DNA of 64,000 nt from Pseudarthrobacter sulfonivorans (lineage in GTDB: Bacteria > Actinomycetota > Actinomycetes > Actinomycetales > Micrococcaceae). Of this stretch, positions 1 to 8,645 are shown in pieces. A program made the position numbers and the translations under genes. The stretch spans positions 3,286,001 through 3,350,000 of the forward strand of contig NZ_CP013747.1 in the NCBI RefSeq assembly GCF_001484605.1, given 5' to 3'. Every line of letters starts with the position of its first letter. Position 1 is the first letter of the stretch. The notes under the pieces are model-generated. The model saw only the letters and a program-made list of their open reading frames with translations. It did no database searches and had not been told where the DNA came from.

Positions 1-17
1 TGAAGTTGCCGATCTGA
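1..17 (+). CDS. 3' end of upstream gene (possibly ccdA), partial
   Basis: The frame reading K-L-P-I-stop ends in a TGA at 15-17 that overlaps the resB ATG at 17 (TGATG junction). Only four codons are visible. In actinobacterial system II cytochrome c operons the gene before resB is usually ccdA, so this may be its last codons; the identity rests on context alone. Confidence 0.35.
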
Positions 18-1774
18 TGAGCGAGCGCGTGAAAGCAAACAAAAAGTCCCCGGCACCCGTTGCCGCCGCCAAAACCGAGGCGGCGCTGCCAGTCCTGGGG
101 CCGGTGGAAATGCTGCGTTGGGCCTGGACCCAGCTGACCAGCATGCGCACGGCGCTGTTCCTGCTGCTGCTCCTGGCCGTCGCCGCGGTGCCCGGTTCGC
201 TGTTCCCGCAGCGCCCGGCCAACCCGTCCATCGTGACGCAGTACATCAAGGACAACCCGGACTACGGGAAGCTGCTGGATACCCTGCAGCTCTACGACGT
301 CTACTCGTCGGCCTGGTTCTCGGCCATCTACATCCTGCTGTTCATCTCGCTGATCGGCTGTGTGGTCCCGCGCGCCATCGCCCACTACAGGGCCATGCGC
401 TCCCAGCCGCCGCGGACCCCCAAACGTCTCTCCCGCCTCCCCGAGTACGGCACCCTGGTGGTTCCCGCCGACGCCGGCCTCCCGGCGTCGGACGCCATCC
501 GCAGCGCCGCCGGGGTGCTGAAGAAGCGCGGCTACCGCGTTGACGTGAGGGACGACGACGGCGCGCGGCCGTCTTTGGGTGCCGAGCGCGGCTTTGCCAA
601 GGAGGTAGGGAACCTGGTGTTCCACACGTCGCTGATCGGCGTGCTGGTTTCGGTGGCCGTGGGCGGCCTGTTCGGCTACAGCGGCCAGCGCATCCTGGTG
701 GAGGGCGACACCTTCGTGAACACCCTGGTGGGCTACGACCAGTTCACCCCCGGCACCAACTTCCAGTCCAGCCAGCTGCAGCCGTATTCCATCCAGCTGG
801 ACAAATTCGACGTCTTGTTTGACCGCGAATCACCAGGAAAAATCGGCCAGCCCATCGACTTCAACGCCGAAGTCACCACGCGGGAAACCCCGGACTCGCC
901 CGCCAAGCAGGAAGTACTGAAGGTCAACGACCCCGTGACCCTGGGCGGCACCAGCATCTACCTCACCGGCAACGGCTACGCGCCCGTGGTGACCATCCGT
1001 GACGGCGCCGGCAACGTGGCCATGCAGGGTCCCGTGGTGGCCAAGCTCCAGGGCGACAACTACTACTCGTCCCTGGTGATCAAGGTCCCCGACGCACGGC
1101 CCGAACAGCTGGGCTTCGTGGGGTTCTTCCTGCCCACGGCGTTTATCACCGAGGAGGGGGTGTCCTTCAGCGGCGATCCGGACCTCTTCAACCCGCAGCT
1201 GACCCTGAACTCGTACTTCGGGGACCTAGGCCTGGACGCCGGCTCGCCGCAGAACGTCTTTGAACTCGACGTCAGGGACCTCACGCCGCTGAACGCCCGC
1301 AACCTGGACGCCGGCGGCATTACCCTGGCTCCGGGCAGCACGTACACCCTGCCGGACGGCAAGGGCAGCATCAGCTTTGACAGCGTGAAGCGGTACGTGG
1401 GCGTGGACATCCACCACAACCCGGGCCAGCTCTACGCCCTCATTTTCGCGCTGCTGGCCGTGGGCGGCCTGATCGTCTCGCTCTACGTGAACCGGCGCCG
1501 CGTCTGGGTGCGGACCGGGACCCACGAGGACGGCCGCACCATGGTGGAATATGGCCTGCTTGCCCGCGGTGAGGACCACCGGCTCGCCGCGGAAGCGGTT
1601 GCCGTCAGGAAGCTGCTGTCCGAAGAGTGGCAGCTTGCGGATTCCGATTCCGGCGAATCTGCTGACGGTTCCGACTCCAGCGTCACCCAGCAAACTCCCA
1701 GCCGCCAGGGCGATAATGGCGCAGACTCTGTCACCACCCCAGCGGGCCCCACCGGGCCGAAAAAGGACCAGTAA
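17..1774 (+). CDS. resB: Cytochrome c biogenesis protein ResB
   Basis: ResB (Ccs1) is the membrane partner of CcsB/CcsA in system II cytochrome c maturation. The complex moves haem across the membrane and attaches it to apocytochromes outside. The 585-residue protein has the family layout: hydrophobic segments near residues 44-62, 100-122 and 200-225, a long extracytoplasmic domain from about 225 to 475, and a last membrane segment near 478-498 followed by a basic stretch. The C-terminal tail of about 85 residues is polar, rich in Ser, Gly and Thr, and probably not structured. The ATG at 17 overlaps the stop of the preceding gene and the TAA at 1772-1774 overlaps the start of ccsB, so the genes are translationally coupled. 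Confidence 0.92.
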   Translation: MSERVKANKKSPAPVAAAKTEAALPVLGPVEMLRWAWTQLTSMRTALFLLLLLAVAAVPGSLFPQRPANPSIVTQYIKDNPDYGKLLDTLQLYDVYSSAWFSAIYILLFISLIGCVVPRAIAHYRAMRSQPPRTPKRLSRLPEYGTLVVPADAGLPASDAIRSAAGVLKKRGYRVDVRDDDGARPSLGAERGFAKEVGNLVFHTSLIGVLVSVAVGGLFGYSGQRILVEGDTFVNTLVGYDQFTPGTNFQSSQLQPYSIQLDKFDVLFDRESPGKIGQPIDFNAEVTTRETPDSPAKQEVLKVNDPVTLGGTSIYLTGNGYAPVVTIRDGAGNVAMQGPVVAKLQGDNYYSSLVIKVPDARPEQLGFVGFFLPTAFITEEGVSFSGDPDLFNPQLTLNSYFGDLGLDAGSPQNVFELDVRDLTPLNARNLDAGGITLAPGSTYTLPDGKGSISFDSVKRYVGVDIHHNPGQLYALIFALLAVGGLIVSLYVNRRRVWVRTGTHEDGRTMVEYGLLARGEDHRLAAEAVAVRKLLSEEWQLADSDSGESADGSDSSVTQQTPSRQGDNGADSVTTPAGPTGPKKDQ

Positions 1775-2898
1775 TGCCGTTCGCCATCAACGAAACCATG
1801 GGCCAGTACAGCGAGCTGTTTATGCTGCTCGCCGCCGGCACGTACACCGTGGCCTTCATCGCCTTCGCCTGGGACCTCGCGAAGAGCAGCAGGGCACTGC
1901 GGGCCATTGACCTGAAGGCGGCCGAGGCTGCCGGGACCAAGGTGCCCGCGATGGCCGGCGCCGGTGCGTCCGCCGGTTCTGCCGCGGCAGCCGACAGCGT
2001 TGTAACGGACAGGGTGGACTCGCACCTGGCCGGACCCGTGGGCCGGGCCGAGCGGCCGTCGTCGTCCGTGGCCAAGCGGGGCGGCGACGCTTCCGGGGCA
2101 GGGCAGACGGCCGACGCCGATATGCGCTATGCGGCGGAACGCCGCGTTCCGGCGCGGGTCGCCGTTGCCCTCACCGTTCTCGGCGTGCTGATCCATGCCG
2201 CCGGCGTCATCACGCGTGCCGTGGGTGCAGGCCGGGTGCCGTGGGGCAACATGTACGAGTTCCTGACCACCGGTGCCTTTGTGGCCGTGGCGGTTTTCCT
2301 GCTGGTGCTGATCCGCCGCGACCTGCGGTTCCTGGGCACGTTTGTGGTGGGCCTGGCCATCATCATGCTGGTGGCCGCCTCGGTTGCTTACTGGACCCCC
2401 GTGGGCCACCTGGTCCCTGCGCTGCAGAGCTACTGGCTGATCATCCACGTCTCCATCGCGGTGCTCTCCTCCGCACTCTTCACCCTCACGTTCGCCATGT
2501 CCGCCCTGCAACTGGTGCAGTCCCACCGGCAAAAGACGGTGGCAGCCGGTGGTGCTGACAAGCTTGGTTTTATGCGCCTGGTTCCCTCGGCACTGAGCCT
2601 GGAAAACCTGTCCTACCGCATCAACGCCATCGCCTTCATCGGCTGGACCTTCACCCTCATGTTCGGTGCCATCTGGGCTGAAAAAGCCTGGGGCCGGTTC
2701 TGGGGCTGGGACACCAAGGAAGTCTGGACCTTCGTGATCTGGGTGGTCTACGCGGGCTACCTGCACGCCCGCGCCACGCGCGGCTGGACCGGCACCCGCG
2801 CCGCGTGGCTGTCGATCGTCGGCTACCTCTGCGTGGTCTTCAATTTCACCATCGTCAACCAGTTCTTTAACGGTCTGCACTCCTATTCGGGCCTCTGA
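1774..2898 (+). CDS. ccsB: c-type cytochrome biogenesis protein CcsB (CcsA/ResC family)
   Basis: This is the haem-handling subunit of the system II cytochrome c synthetase, paired with ResB. The 374-residue polytopic protein carries the tryptophan-rich WWD signature WGRFWGWDTKEVWTF near residues 305-320. Conserved histidines flank it, IIHVS near 222 and GLHSYSGL at the extreme C-terminus, and act as axial haem ligands in the family. An Ala/Gly-rich linker of about 90 residues (about 50-130) lies between the first membrane helix and the rest, which is common in actinobacterial members. The ATG sits in a TAATG overlap with resB. The operon appears to end here, because the next gene follows after about 155 bp and is unrelated. 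Confidence 0.92.
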   Translation: MPFAINETMGQYSELFMLLAAGTYTVAFIAFAWDLAKSSRALRAIDLKAAEAAGTKVPAMAGAGASAGSAAAADSVVTDRVDSHLAGPVGRAERPSSSVAKRGGDASGAGQTADADMRYAAERRVPARVAVALTVLGVLIHAAGVITRAVGAGRVPWGNMYEFLTTGAFVAVAVFLLVLIRRDLRFLGTFVVGLAIIMLVAASVAYWTPVGHLVPALQSYWLIIHVSIAVLSSALFTLTFAMSALQLVQSHRQKTVAAGGADKLGFMRLVPSALSLENLSYRINAIAFIGWTFTLMFGAIWAEKAWGRFWGWDTKEVWTFVIWVVYAGYLHARATRGWTGTRAAWLSIVGYLCVVFNFTIVNQFFNGLHSYSGL

Positions 2899-3054
2899 AC
2901 TGGGGTTTCTCCGGCTGTCCTTGGCAACGGTCGACTGATACGCCAATCGATGTATGAATAAGGGTGTTGCCCCGCAGACGGTGATGCTACCTTGGTGGGA
3001 GTTGTCAGTGATGAAGCTCGCAGACAGCTAGCTGCGTTGTTTGCCGAGGTGCCC

Positions 3055-5166
3055 ATGAACTATGTTCTCGCCGTTGACGTCGGGACCAGTTTCACCGCCG
3101 CCGCCATAGTTCGAATTAATCACGACGCTTCACGTGTTCCGGAGAGCCTGCCGCTGGGGCTCCGCGGAACGGCTGTGCCTTCGGTGGTTTACTACCCCGA
3201 GGAAGGCCCCATCCTGGTGGGGGAGGCGGCCGAGCGCCGCGGCCTTGACTCCCCGGAGCGGGTGGTGCGGGAGTTCAAAAGGCGGGTCGGAGACGACGTC
3301 CCCATTGCCGTCGGCACGCTTTCCCTCCCTGCTGAGGACGTCTTCGCCACTATGGCGCGATGGGTCGCAGACCGGGCTGAAGAACGCGAGGGAGCGCCGC
3401 CGTCGGACATTATCCTTTCCCACCCTGCCTCCTGGGGTGCGCACCGAACGCAGCTCATCCTCGCTGCCCTGGCCTCAAAAGACCTGACCAAGGTCACGCT
3501 GATCAGCGAACCAGAAGCGGCGGCGCTGCACTACGCCGCCCAGGTGCGGGTGGAGGATGGCAGTACCATCGCCGTCTACGACCTCGGTGGCGGGACCTTT
3601 GACACCGCCGTCCTGAAGAAAACGGACGCCGGCCACTTTGAACTGCTGGGCCGGCCCGAAGGGATCGAGGGGCTGGGCGGCGCCGACTTCGACGCAGCCG
3701 TCCTGCGGTACGTTGCCGATCACGCCGGGCAGGGCCTGGCCAATCTTGACCCGTCGGCGCCCGGCGCCCTGGCGGCCCTGTCGCGCCTGCGGCGGGAGTG
3801 TGTTGAAGCCAAGGAGGCGCTGTCCGCGGACAGCGAGGCGAGCATTTCGGTGCTGCTGCCGGGAATCCAGCAGCAGGTGCGGCTGGTCCGGTCCGACTTC
3901 GAGGCGATGATCAGCGAGCCCATCCGGGAAACAGTGGACGCCCTGGAGCGTTCCCTGCAGGACCTGGGGCTCACCCCGGACGACCTGTCCGCGGTGCTTC
4001 TCATCGGCGGCTCATCGCGCATTCCCCTGGTGGCACAGCTGATTTCGGAGCAGCTGGACCGGCCGATCGCCGTGGACGCGGATCCGAAGTCATCCATCTG
4101 CCTCGGCGCGGCGGTTGCCGCCCTTCGCGCTCAGCCGGACGGGGCCGCGCAGCCCGCTGCCATGACCGCACAGCTGGCTGACGCCGTCGTACTCGCGCAG
4201 GCTGACGGGCATCATGGAGCTGCCGGCCGACGAGCCAGCTGGTCCCGGCATGCCGACGCCGGTGCTGCAGCACTCGCCGCCGGTGCCCATGCCGCCGGCG
4301 CCCATGCTGCCGGGCGCAAGGGCGGCGCGCACGGGCCCCGTTCGACCGTGCGGCTGACTGCGGTAGCAGCGGTAGCGGCGCTCCTTACCGGGCTGACGGC
4401 GACTGCAGCCCAGAGCCCGGACGGACTCGGCAGCCTCTCGGCAATGTTCGCCGCGCCGGCAGATGCGGCGAAGGACACCCCAAGCGCTGCTCCTCCTGAC
4501 GGAACCGGCGGACCTGGCTCCGGTGGCCCCGCGGCAGGAGCAGGCGCGGCAGGAGCAGGAGCAGTCGCGGCGCAGCTACCCGTGCAGGGGATTGAAGCCA
4601 GCGCCCAGCTGCAGGACAGCAGCGCGCCGGCCAGTTCCACGGGACTGGACATTGCCGCCTCGTCCACCAGCCGGCCACCTACCGAAGCAGGCCAACCAGC
4701 CGCCGGTGGGGCCGCTGCCGGGCCGGGCACTCCTGGTGAGCCTGCAGAGGGTTCCGGAGGCTCCAGCCCGGGTCCGGTGACTAACCCTACGACGGATCCG
4801 CCGCCGAGCCCGGTCCTATTGCCCGTCGATCCTGTACCTGATCCGACCACTGACCCGGTTCCGGATCCGACCACCGACCCTGCGCCCGATCCGACCACCG
4901 ACCCTGCGCCGGATCCGACCACCAATCCGACCACTGACCCGGTTCCGGATCCGACCACCGACCCTGCGCCGGATCCGACCACTGACCCGGCTCCCGATCC
5001 GACCACCGGCCCGGCTCCCGATCCGACCACCGGCCCGGCTCCCGAGCCGTCGTCGGCACCTGCGCCGGAGCCCGATCCGACGACGGACCCTGCGCCGGTG
5101 CCCGACCCGTTCGCGGAACCGTCCCCCACCACGGATCCTGTCCCAACCACCGAACCGGCGGTCTGA
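3055..5166 (+). CDS. Membrane-anchored Hsp70-like ATPase with DPTTDP-repeat tail
   Basis: The N-terminal ~390 residues are an Hsp70/actin-type ATPase domain: phosphate-1 motif VLAVDVGTS at residues 4-12, phosphate-2 VYDLGGGTFD near 173, adenosine motif LLIGGSSRIP near 315. No recognisable Hsp70 substrate-binding domain follows. Instead an Ala/Gly/His-rich linker leads to one hydrophobic segment (about 431-453), then an Ala/Gly/Pro-rich stretch and a tail of degenerate DPTTDPAP/DPTTDPVP repeats from about residue 577 to the end. The expected topology is ATPase inside, repeats outside. An in-frame TTG at 2992 is possible, but the ATG at 3055 has a GAGG Shine-Dalgarno and puts the phosphate-1 loop at the usual place. 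It leads a block with a LuxR regulator, an IniB-like protein and two dynamins. Its partner and role are unknown. Confidence 0.85.
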   Translation: MNYVLAVDVGTSFTAAAIVRINHDASRVPESLPLGLRGTAVPSVVYYPEEGPILVGEAAERRGLDSPERVVREFKRRVGDDVPIAVGTLSLPAEDVFATMARWVADRAEEREGAPPSDIILSHPASWGAHRTQLILAALASKDLTKVTLISEPEAAALHYAAQVRVEDGSTIAVYDLGGGTFDTAVLKKTDAGHFELLGRPEGIEGLGGADFDAAVLRYVADHAGQGLANLDPSAPGALAALSRLRRECVEAKEALSADSEASISVLLPGIQQQVRLVRSDFEAMISEPIRETVDALERSLQDLGLTPDDLSAVLLIGGSSRIPLVAQLISEQLDRPIAVDADPKSSICLGAAVAALRAQPDGAAQPAAMTAQLADAVVLAQADGHHGAAGRRASWSRHADAGAAALAAGAHAAGAHAAGRKGGAHGPRSTVRLTAVAAVAALLTGLTATAAQSPDGLGSLSAMFAAPADAAKDTPSAAPPDGTGGPGSGGPAAGAGAAGAGAVAAQLPVQGIEASAQLQDSSAPASSTGLDIAASSTSRPPTEAGQPAAGGAAAGPGTPGEPAEGSGGSSPGPVTNPTTDPPPSPVLLPVDPVPDPTTDPVPDPTTDPAPDPTTDPAPDPTTNPTTDPVPDPTTDPAPDPTTDPAPDPTTGPAPDPTTGPAPEPSSAPAPEPDPTTDPAPVPDPFAEPSPTTDPVPTTEPAV

Positions 5167-5169
5167 GGC

Positions 5170-7224
5170 ATGGCCGCCGATCATACGCAGCCCGAACGGG
5201 AACTGCGCGAGGCAGGGACGTCGGCTCCCGCCGGAGCCGCTGACATGGCACAGCAGTTGCGGGGCGAGAATGCGGCAGTCCGTGAACTCCTGCTGGCGCT
5301 GTCCGTGGGGTTCACCTTGCCCGGTCCGCTGCCCGGTGAGCTGGCGCACAAGCTGGAAAGCCCTGACAGTCCGGGCCTGGACGGCGTGGTAAACCGCGCC
5401 GAGGCCTCGGGCCTGCTGCTTGCCGATGGGACCGTCGTCGGCCCCGTGCAACACGCGCTCCTGAACGGCACGCCCACAGCCCGTGTGCATGCATTGCAGC
5501 GGGAACTCGTCGGTTTTGTTTCGGCCGAGGGCCGGCCCTTCGGCGACCTTGCCCGCGAGCTGGCGAGGGGCGGACTGGCGGACCCGAGGGTCGCCGCCGA
5601 ACTCGAAGCCGCAGCGGACAAAGCGCTGCAGCACAACCCCGGTCTGGCCGCCCAGCTGTACAGCGAAGCGCTGCTGGCAGGGGCGAACGAACTGCGCATC
5701 GCTGCCCGCCGCGCCCAGGCCGCAGCCGCCACGGGCGACCTCGACGCCGCCGGCCGGATTATTGACGGGCTCCTGGTGAGCTCTGATCCGCCGGATGTCA
5801 GACTTGGCGTGGATGTTGCTGCTTCCGTCTGGGCACAGCGAGGGCTGCTGGTCCGCAGTGCCGACCTCTATGCCTGGCTTGGTCCGGCGAACATGGGCCG
5901 GTCCGCCCCGCTTGCCGCGGTGGCAATGATCGGCAGCGGCGACCGGGCGGGCGCGGAAGAGGCCTTTCCCGCCGGGTCGGCACCGGTGTCGCCCACCTTA
6001 CTGGCGGTAGCGCTTTCGCAAACGGGCAAGGGCGTGATGGAGTCGATGGAGCGGGATCCACACAAGGGCCTTCCCCTGCTGATCCATGCTTCGGACATGC
6101 TCAACGCGTCTGGTTCGGCGCTGCCCCTTCCGGACACCCCTGGAGCGTTGGCCGCGTTACTGGCCCTCCACAGCGGTGAATCCCACGTCGCGGACACCAT
6201 CATCCGCTCCGCCGTCGCCGCGAGGCAGGGCGGTGACGCCGCCAAGCCACGGCTCCACCTCTTGCAGGCGTGGTCGGCCATGCAGCAGGACGATGCTGGC
6301 GAAGCACGGCTGGCCATCAACGAAGCCTCCAAAGCCAACCACTGGCCGCTGGTTCCCAGGGACGAGTTCCTGTGCGCGGCCCTGGAAGTGGGCCTTGCGC
6401 GGCGTAGCGGCGACGTCCATGACTTGGTGATGGCCTGGGAGCGCGCCCGCGAAGCGATGCTGCACTCCGCCGTCGACCTTTACAGCCTTCTGCCGTGGGG
6501 CGAACTGATGATTGCTGCCGCCCGGTTGCGGGAGACACGGCGCGTCGCGGATTATCTGGATGAAGCGTGGGCTCTGCTGACCAAGCTGGGGGAGCCACCC
6601 CTGTGGGCCGTTCCGCTTCACTGGGCGGCGGTCCAGGCTGCCCTGCTGAACAAGAGCCCGGCCGACCTTGCCCCGCACGCGGCAGCGCTGGTGCGGGCCG
6701 CGGACTACAGTCACATGGCCGCTGTGCTCGCCGCCGCAGGCAAGGCCTGGGTCAGCGTCCTGGCCGGCCGGTTCCAGGCGACGGATGTGGAGAACGCTGC
6801 CCGGGGACTGAAAATGGTGGGCATGCCGTGGGAAGGGGCCCGGCTGGCAGGACATGCGGCCGCGCAGGTAGACGAGCGCCGGGACATGATGCGGCTCCTT
6901 GCCTGCGCCAGGGACCTCCACCCGCAGGGCAGAACTACAGGGCCACCCGACGGGCTGTTACCGGAAGTACGCCGCAGCGCCGCCGAGAACAACCATGGCG
7001 CGCATCCTGACGCCTCGGGGCTCAGCGAACGCGAAAAGGAAGTGGCGCGGTTGGTCCTGGAAGGGAAGACCTACCGGGAAATCGGCGAAGCCATCTACAT
7101 TTCCCCCCGGACCGCTGAACATCACATTGCCAGGATGCGGCGGAGGCTTGGGGCCGAAAACCGCTCCGATCTGCTGGTGCGCCTGAGGCTGGCGCTAAGT
7201 GCAGATCATCAGGGCCCGGACTGA
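5170..7224 (+). CDS. LuxR-family transcriptional regulator, large helical type
   Basis: The C-terminal ~60 residues (about 618-678) are a LuxR/GerE helix-turn-helix with the typical LSEREKEVARLVLEGKTY core followed by the recognition helix. The remaining ~610 residues are Ala/Leu-rich helices suggestive of TPR-like repeats. No Walker A motif is visible, unlike classical MalT/LAL regulators. The ATG lies 4 nt after the stop of the Hsp70 gene, so the two are co-transcribed and probably coupled. From memory, a large regulator gene (Rv0339c) also lies near iniBAC in Mycobacterium tuberculosis, so control of the downstream ini-like genes is the likely job. That is inferred from position; no target site was identified. 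Confidence 0.85.
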   Translation: MAADHTQPERELREAGTSAPAGAADMAQQLRGENAAVRELLLALSVGFTLPGPLPGELAHKLESPDSPGLDGVVNRAEASGLLLADGTVVGPVQHALLNGTPTARVHALQRELVGFVSAEGRPFGDLARELARGGLADPRVAAELEAAADKALQHNPGLAAQLYSEALLAGANELRIAARRAQAAAATGDLDAAGRIIDGLLVSSDPPDVRLGVDVAASVWAQRGLLVRSADLYAWLGPANMGRSAPLAAVAMIGSGDRAGAEEAFPAGSAPVSPTLLAVALSQTGKGVMESMERDPHKGLPLLIHASDMLNASGSALPLPDTPGALAALLALHSGESHVADTIIRSAVAARQGGDAAKPRLHLLQAWSAMQQDDAGEARLAINEASKANHWPLVPRDEFLCAALEVGLARRSGDVHDLVMAWERAREAMLHSAVDLYSLLPWGELMIAAARLRETRRVADYLDEAWALLTKLGEPPLWAVPLHWAAVQAALLNKSPADLAPHAAALVRAADYSHMAAVLAAAGKAWVSVLAGRFQATDVENAARGLKMVGMPWEGARLAGHAAAQVDERRDMMRLLACARDLHPQGRTTGPPDGLLPEVRRSAAENNHGAHPDASGLSEREKEVARLVLEGKTYREIGEAIYISPRTAEHHIARMRRRLGAENRSDLLVRLRLALSADHQGPD

Positions 7225-7265
7225 GCCCTGCTGCCCCTAGCCACGAAACAGGCAAACCCCTAATG

Positions 7266-7302
7266 CGGGGCATCCGGGTACGGGGACACAACCCGATGCC
7301 CG
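7266..7302 (+). terminator. Imperfect hairpin upstream of the IniB-like gene
   Basis: GGGCATCCGGGT and ACCCGATGCCC form a stem of about 11 bp with one bulged base around an ~11-nt loop. It lies after the regulator stop (7224) and before the IniB-like start (7389). There is no U-run. It could be a weak terminator that separates the Hsp70/LuxR unit from the ini-like genes, or part of their leader. Confidence 0.4.
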
Positions 7303-7388
7303 GCCCCTACGAAGGACCTTAGGTTTGATTTAAGCCCGGCACCGAGGCCTGGCGATCCACAACTCCGAGAAGATTTGAGGACCATCCA

Positions 7389-8534
7389 ATGCCTACACTC
7401 GCAAACCAGCTCGTTCAGTTCCTGATGGGCCTGTTCAACAACCCCGCCGCTGCACAGGAGTTCCTGAACGATCCGGAGCGTTCACTCGAGGGTGCCGGCC
7501 TGCGCGAAGTCTGCTCCGCCGATGTTGACGCCGCTATGCCGGTTGTCCTGGACTACGCACCCATCACTGTCAACGCTTCTTCCTTCGACCGGGAGTACAA
7601 CACCGGCGGGAACACCTCGTGGACCGGAGGCAACGGCGGCGCCGGCCACACCCCGCCTCCTGCAGGCGGCGGCGCAGGACACACCCCGGGGCACGATCAC
7701 CATGACGATCACGCCCACGCCGTCCAGCAGCTGCACCACGTGGTGAACAACTACTCCTACACCTCAACGGTGGATGACCGGGACACGATCACGGACCAGT
7801 CGGTCAACCAGAACATCTGGGCCGACGGCGACGTGAACCAGTGGTTCGACAACGAGGCTGTCATCGCATCCGGCGATCAGGCCTTGGCTGCCGGCGACGA
7901 CAACAACGTCCGGGACTCCTACAACACCACCGACTCGTACAACACGGACAACACCACTGACAATTCCACGGACAACTCGATCACCGCCGGCGGCGACGTC
8001 AACATCGGCAACCGCGATCTGGATGTTGCCGATTCGTTCAACACCGACGTTGACCTTGATGTCGCTGATTCGTTCAACGACAACTCGGACAACTCCGATA
8101 ACTCCGATAATTCTGACAACTCGGATAACTCCGTGGACAACTCGGTGAAGATTGAGGATTCCTTCCAGGACAACTCCGATAACTCCACCGAGGACAACAC
8201 CGTCGAAGTCAACGACAACTCGGACAACTCCATCGAAGACAACTCCACCAACGACAACTCCATCGAAGACAACTCCACCACCGATGTTGCGATTGAGGAT
8301 TCCTTCCAGGACAACTCGGATAACACCACCAACACCGAGGTTGCGGTTGAGGACTCCTTCAACGACAACTCGCAGGCGGAGACCACCGAAGTGGAGGTGG
8401 TTGATTCCTTCAACCCGGTGGAGGTTGTGGTTGAGGATTCTTTCCAGGACAACTCCACCGAGGACAACTCGACGAACACTGACGTGGCTGTGGACACCGA
8501 CGTCGTGGTCGAAGATTCGGAGATCAGCCTATAA
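7389..8534 (+). CDS. IniB N-terminal domain protein with Asp/Asn/Ser repeat tail
   Basis: Residues 1 to about 60 (MPTLANQLVQFLMGLFNNPA onward) match the N-terminal domain of IniB, the isoniazid-inducible protein of mycobacteria: a short helical segment followed by an AAQEFLNDPERSLEGAGL-type stretch. Then come a Gly/Pro/His-rich segment (about 75-115) and, from about 160 to the end, a very acidic low-complexity tail built from DNS triplets and EDSFQDNS-like units. The tail has almost no Lys or Arg, where mycobacterial IniB has Gly/Ala-rich repeats. The start has a GAGGA Shine-Dalgarno. No signal peptide or membrane segment is evident. It is followed by the dynamins IniA and IniC. Function is unknown; a scaffold or surface fibre is speculation. 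Confidence 0.8.
   Translation: MPTLANQLVQFLMGLFNNPAAAQEFLNDPERSLEGAGLREVCSADVDAAMPVVLDYAPITVNASSFDREYNTGGNTSWTGGNGGAGHTPPPAGGGAGHTPGHDHHDDHAHAVQQLHHVVNNYSYTSTVDDRDTITDQSVNQNIWADGDVNQWFDNEAVIASGDQALAAGDDNNVRDSYNTTDSYNTDNTTDNSTDNSITAGGDVNIGNRDLDVADSFNTDVDLDVADSFNDNSDNSDNSDNSDNSDNSVDNSVKIEDSFQDNSDNSTEDNTVEVNDNSDNSIEDNSTNDNSIEDNSTTDVAIEDSFQDNSDNTTNTEVAVEDSFNDNSQAETTEVEVVDSFNPVEVVVEDSFQDNSTEDNSTNTDVAVDTDVVVEDSEISL
8023..8520 (+). repeat. Degenerate repeats encoding DNS and VEDSFQDNS units
   Basis: Within the IniB-like gene, tandem 9-bp units (variants of GACAACTCG/GATAACTCC) encode consecutive D-N-S triplets around 8080-8140. Longer units encode [VI]EDSFQDNS or VADSFN at about 8025, 8065, 8150, 8295, 8350 and 8430. 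Synonymous codons vary between units, so selection appears to act on the protein repeat. Confidence 0.85.
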
Positions 8535-8559
8535 ACATCAAGTTCCGGGTACCGGGAGC

Positions 8560-8592
8560 GCCCGGCAGGAGGCCATCGACCTCCTGCCGGGC
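8560..8592 (+). terminator. Perfect 13-bp hairpin between iniB-like and iniA
   Basis: GCCCGGCAGGAGG (8560-8572) pairs perfectly with CCTCCTGCCGGGC (8580-8592) around a 7-nt loop, followed by TCTTC. With only a weak U-tract it could be a partial terminator or an mRNA 3'-end stabiliser. Either would make the repeat protein more abundant than the GTPases. Confidence 0.6.
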
Positions 8593-8645
8593 TCTTCGCG
8601 GATTATCCCCCGCCCCACCCGCACCCCTGCTGTAAAGGACAGATC

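Noticed and set aside
1483-2946. 487-residue open frame on the minus strand opposite resB/ccsB
   Set aside because: It is antisense to two well-supported genes with family motifs and has low-complexity His/Gly/Arg composition typical of a shadow frame in high-GC DNA.
4212-5171. Long Gly/Ser/Val-repeat open frame antisense to the Hsp70 tail
   Set aside because: It is the mirror of the DPTTDP codon repeat; the repeat keeps all frames open. No start signal or independent support.
7919-8497. Ser/Glu/Leu repeat frame antisense to the IniB-like tail
   Set aside because: It is produced by the DNS codon repeat read backwards; the plus-strand gene has the IniB N-terminal domain and a Shine-Dalgarno.
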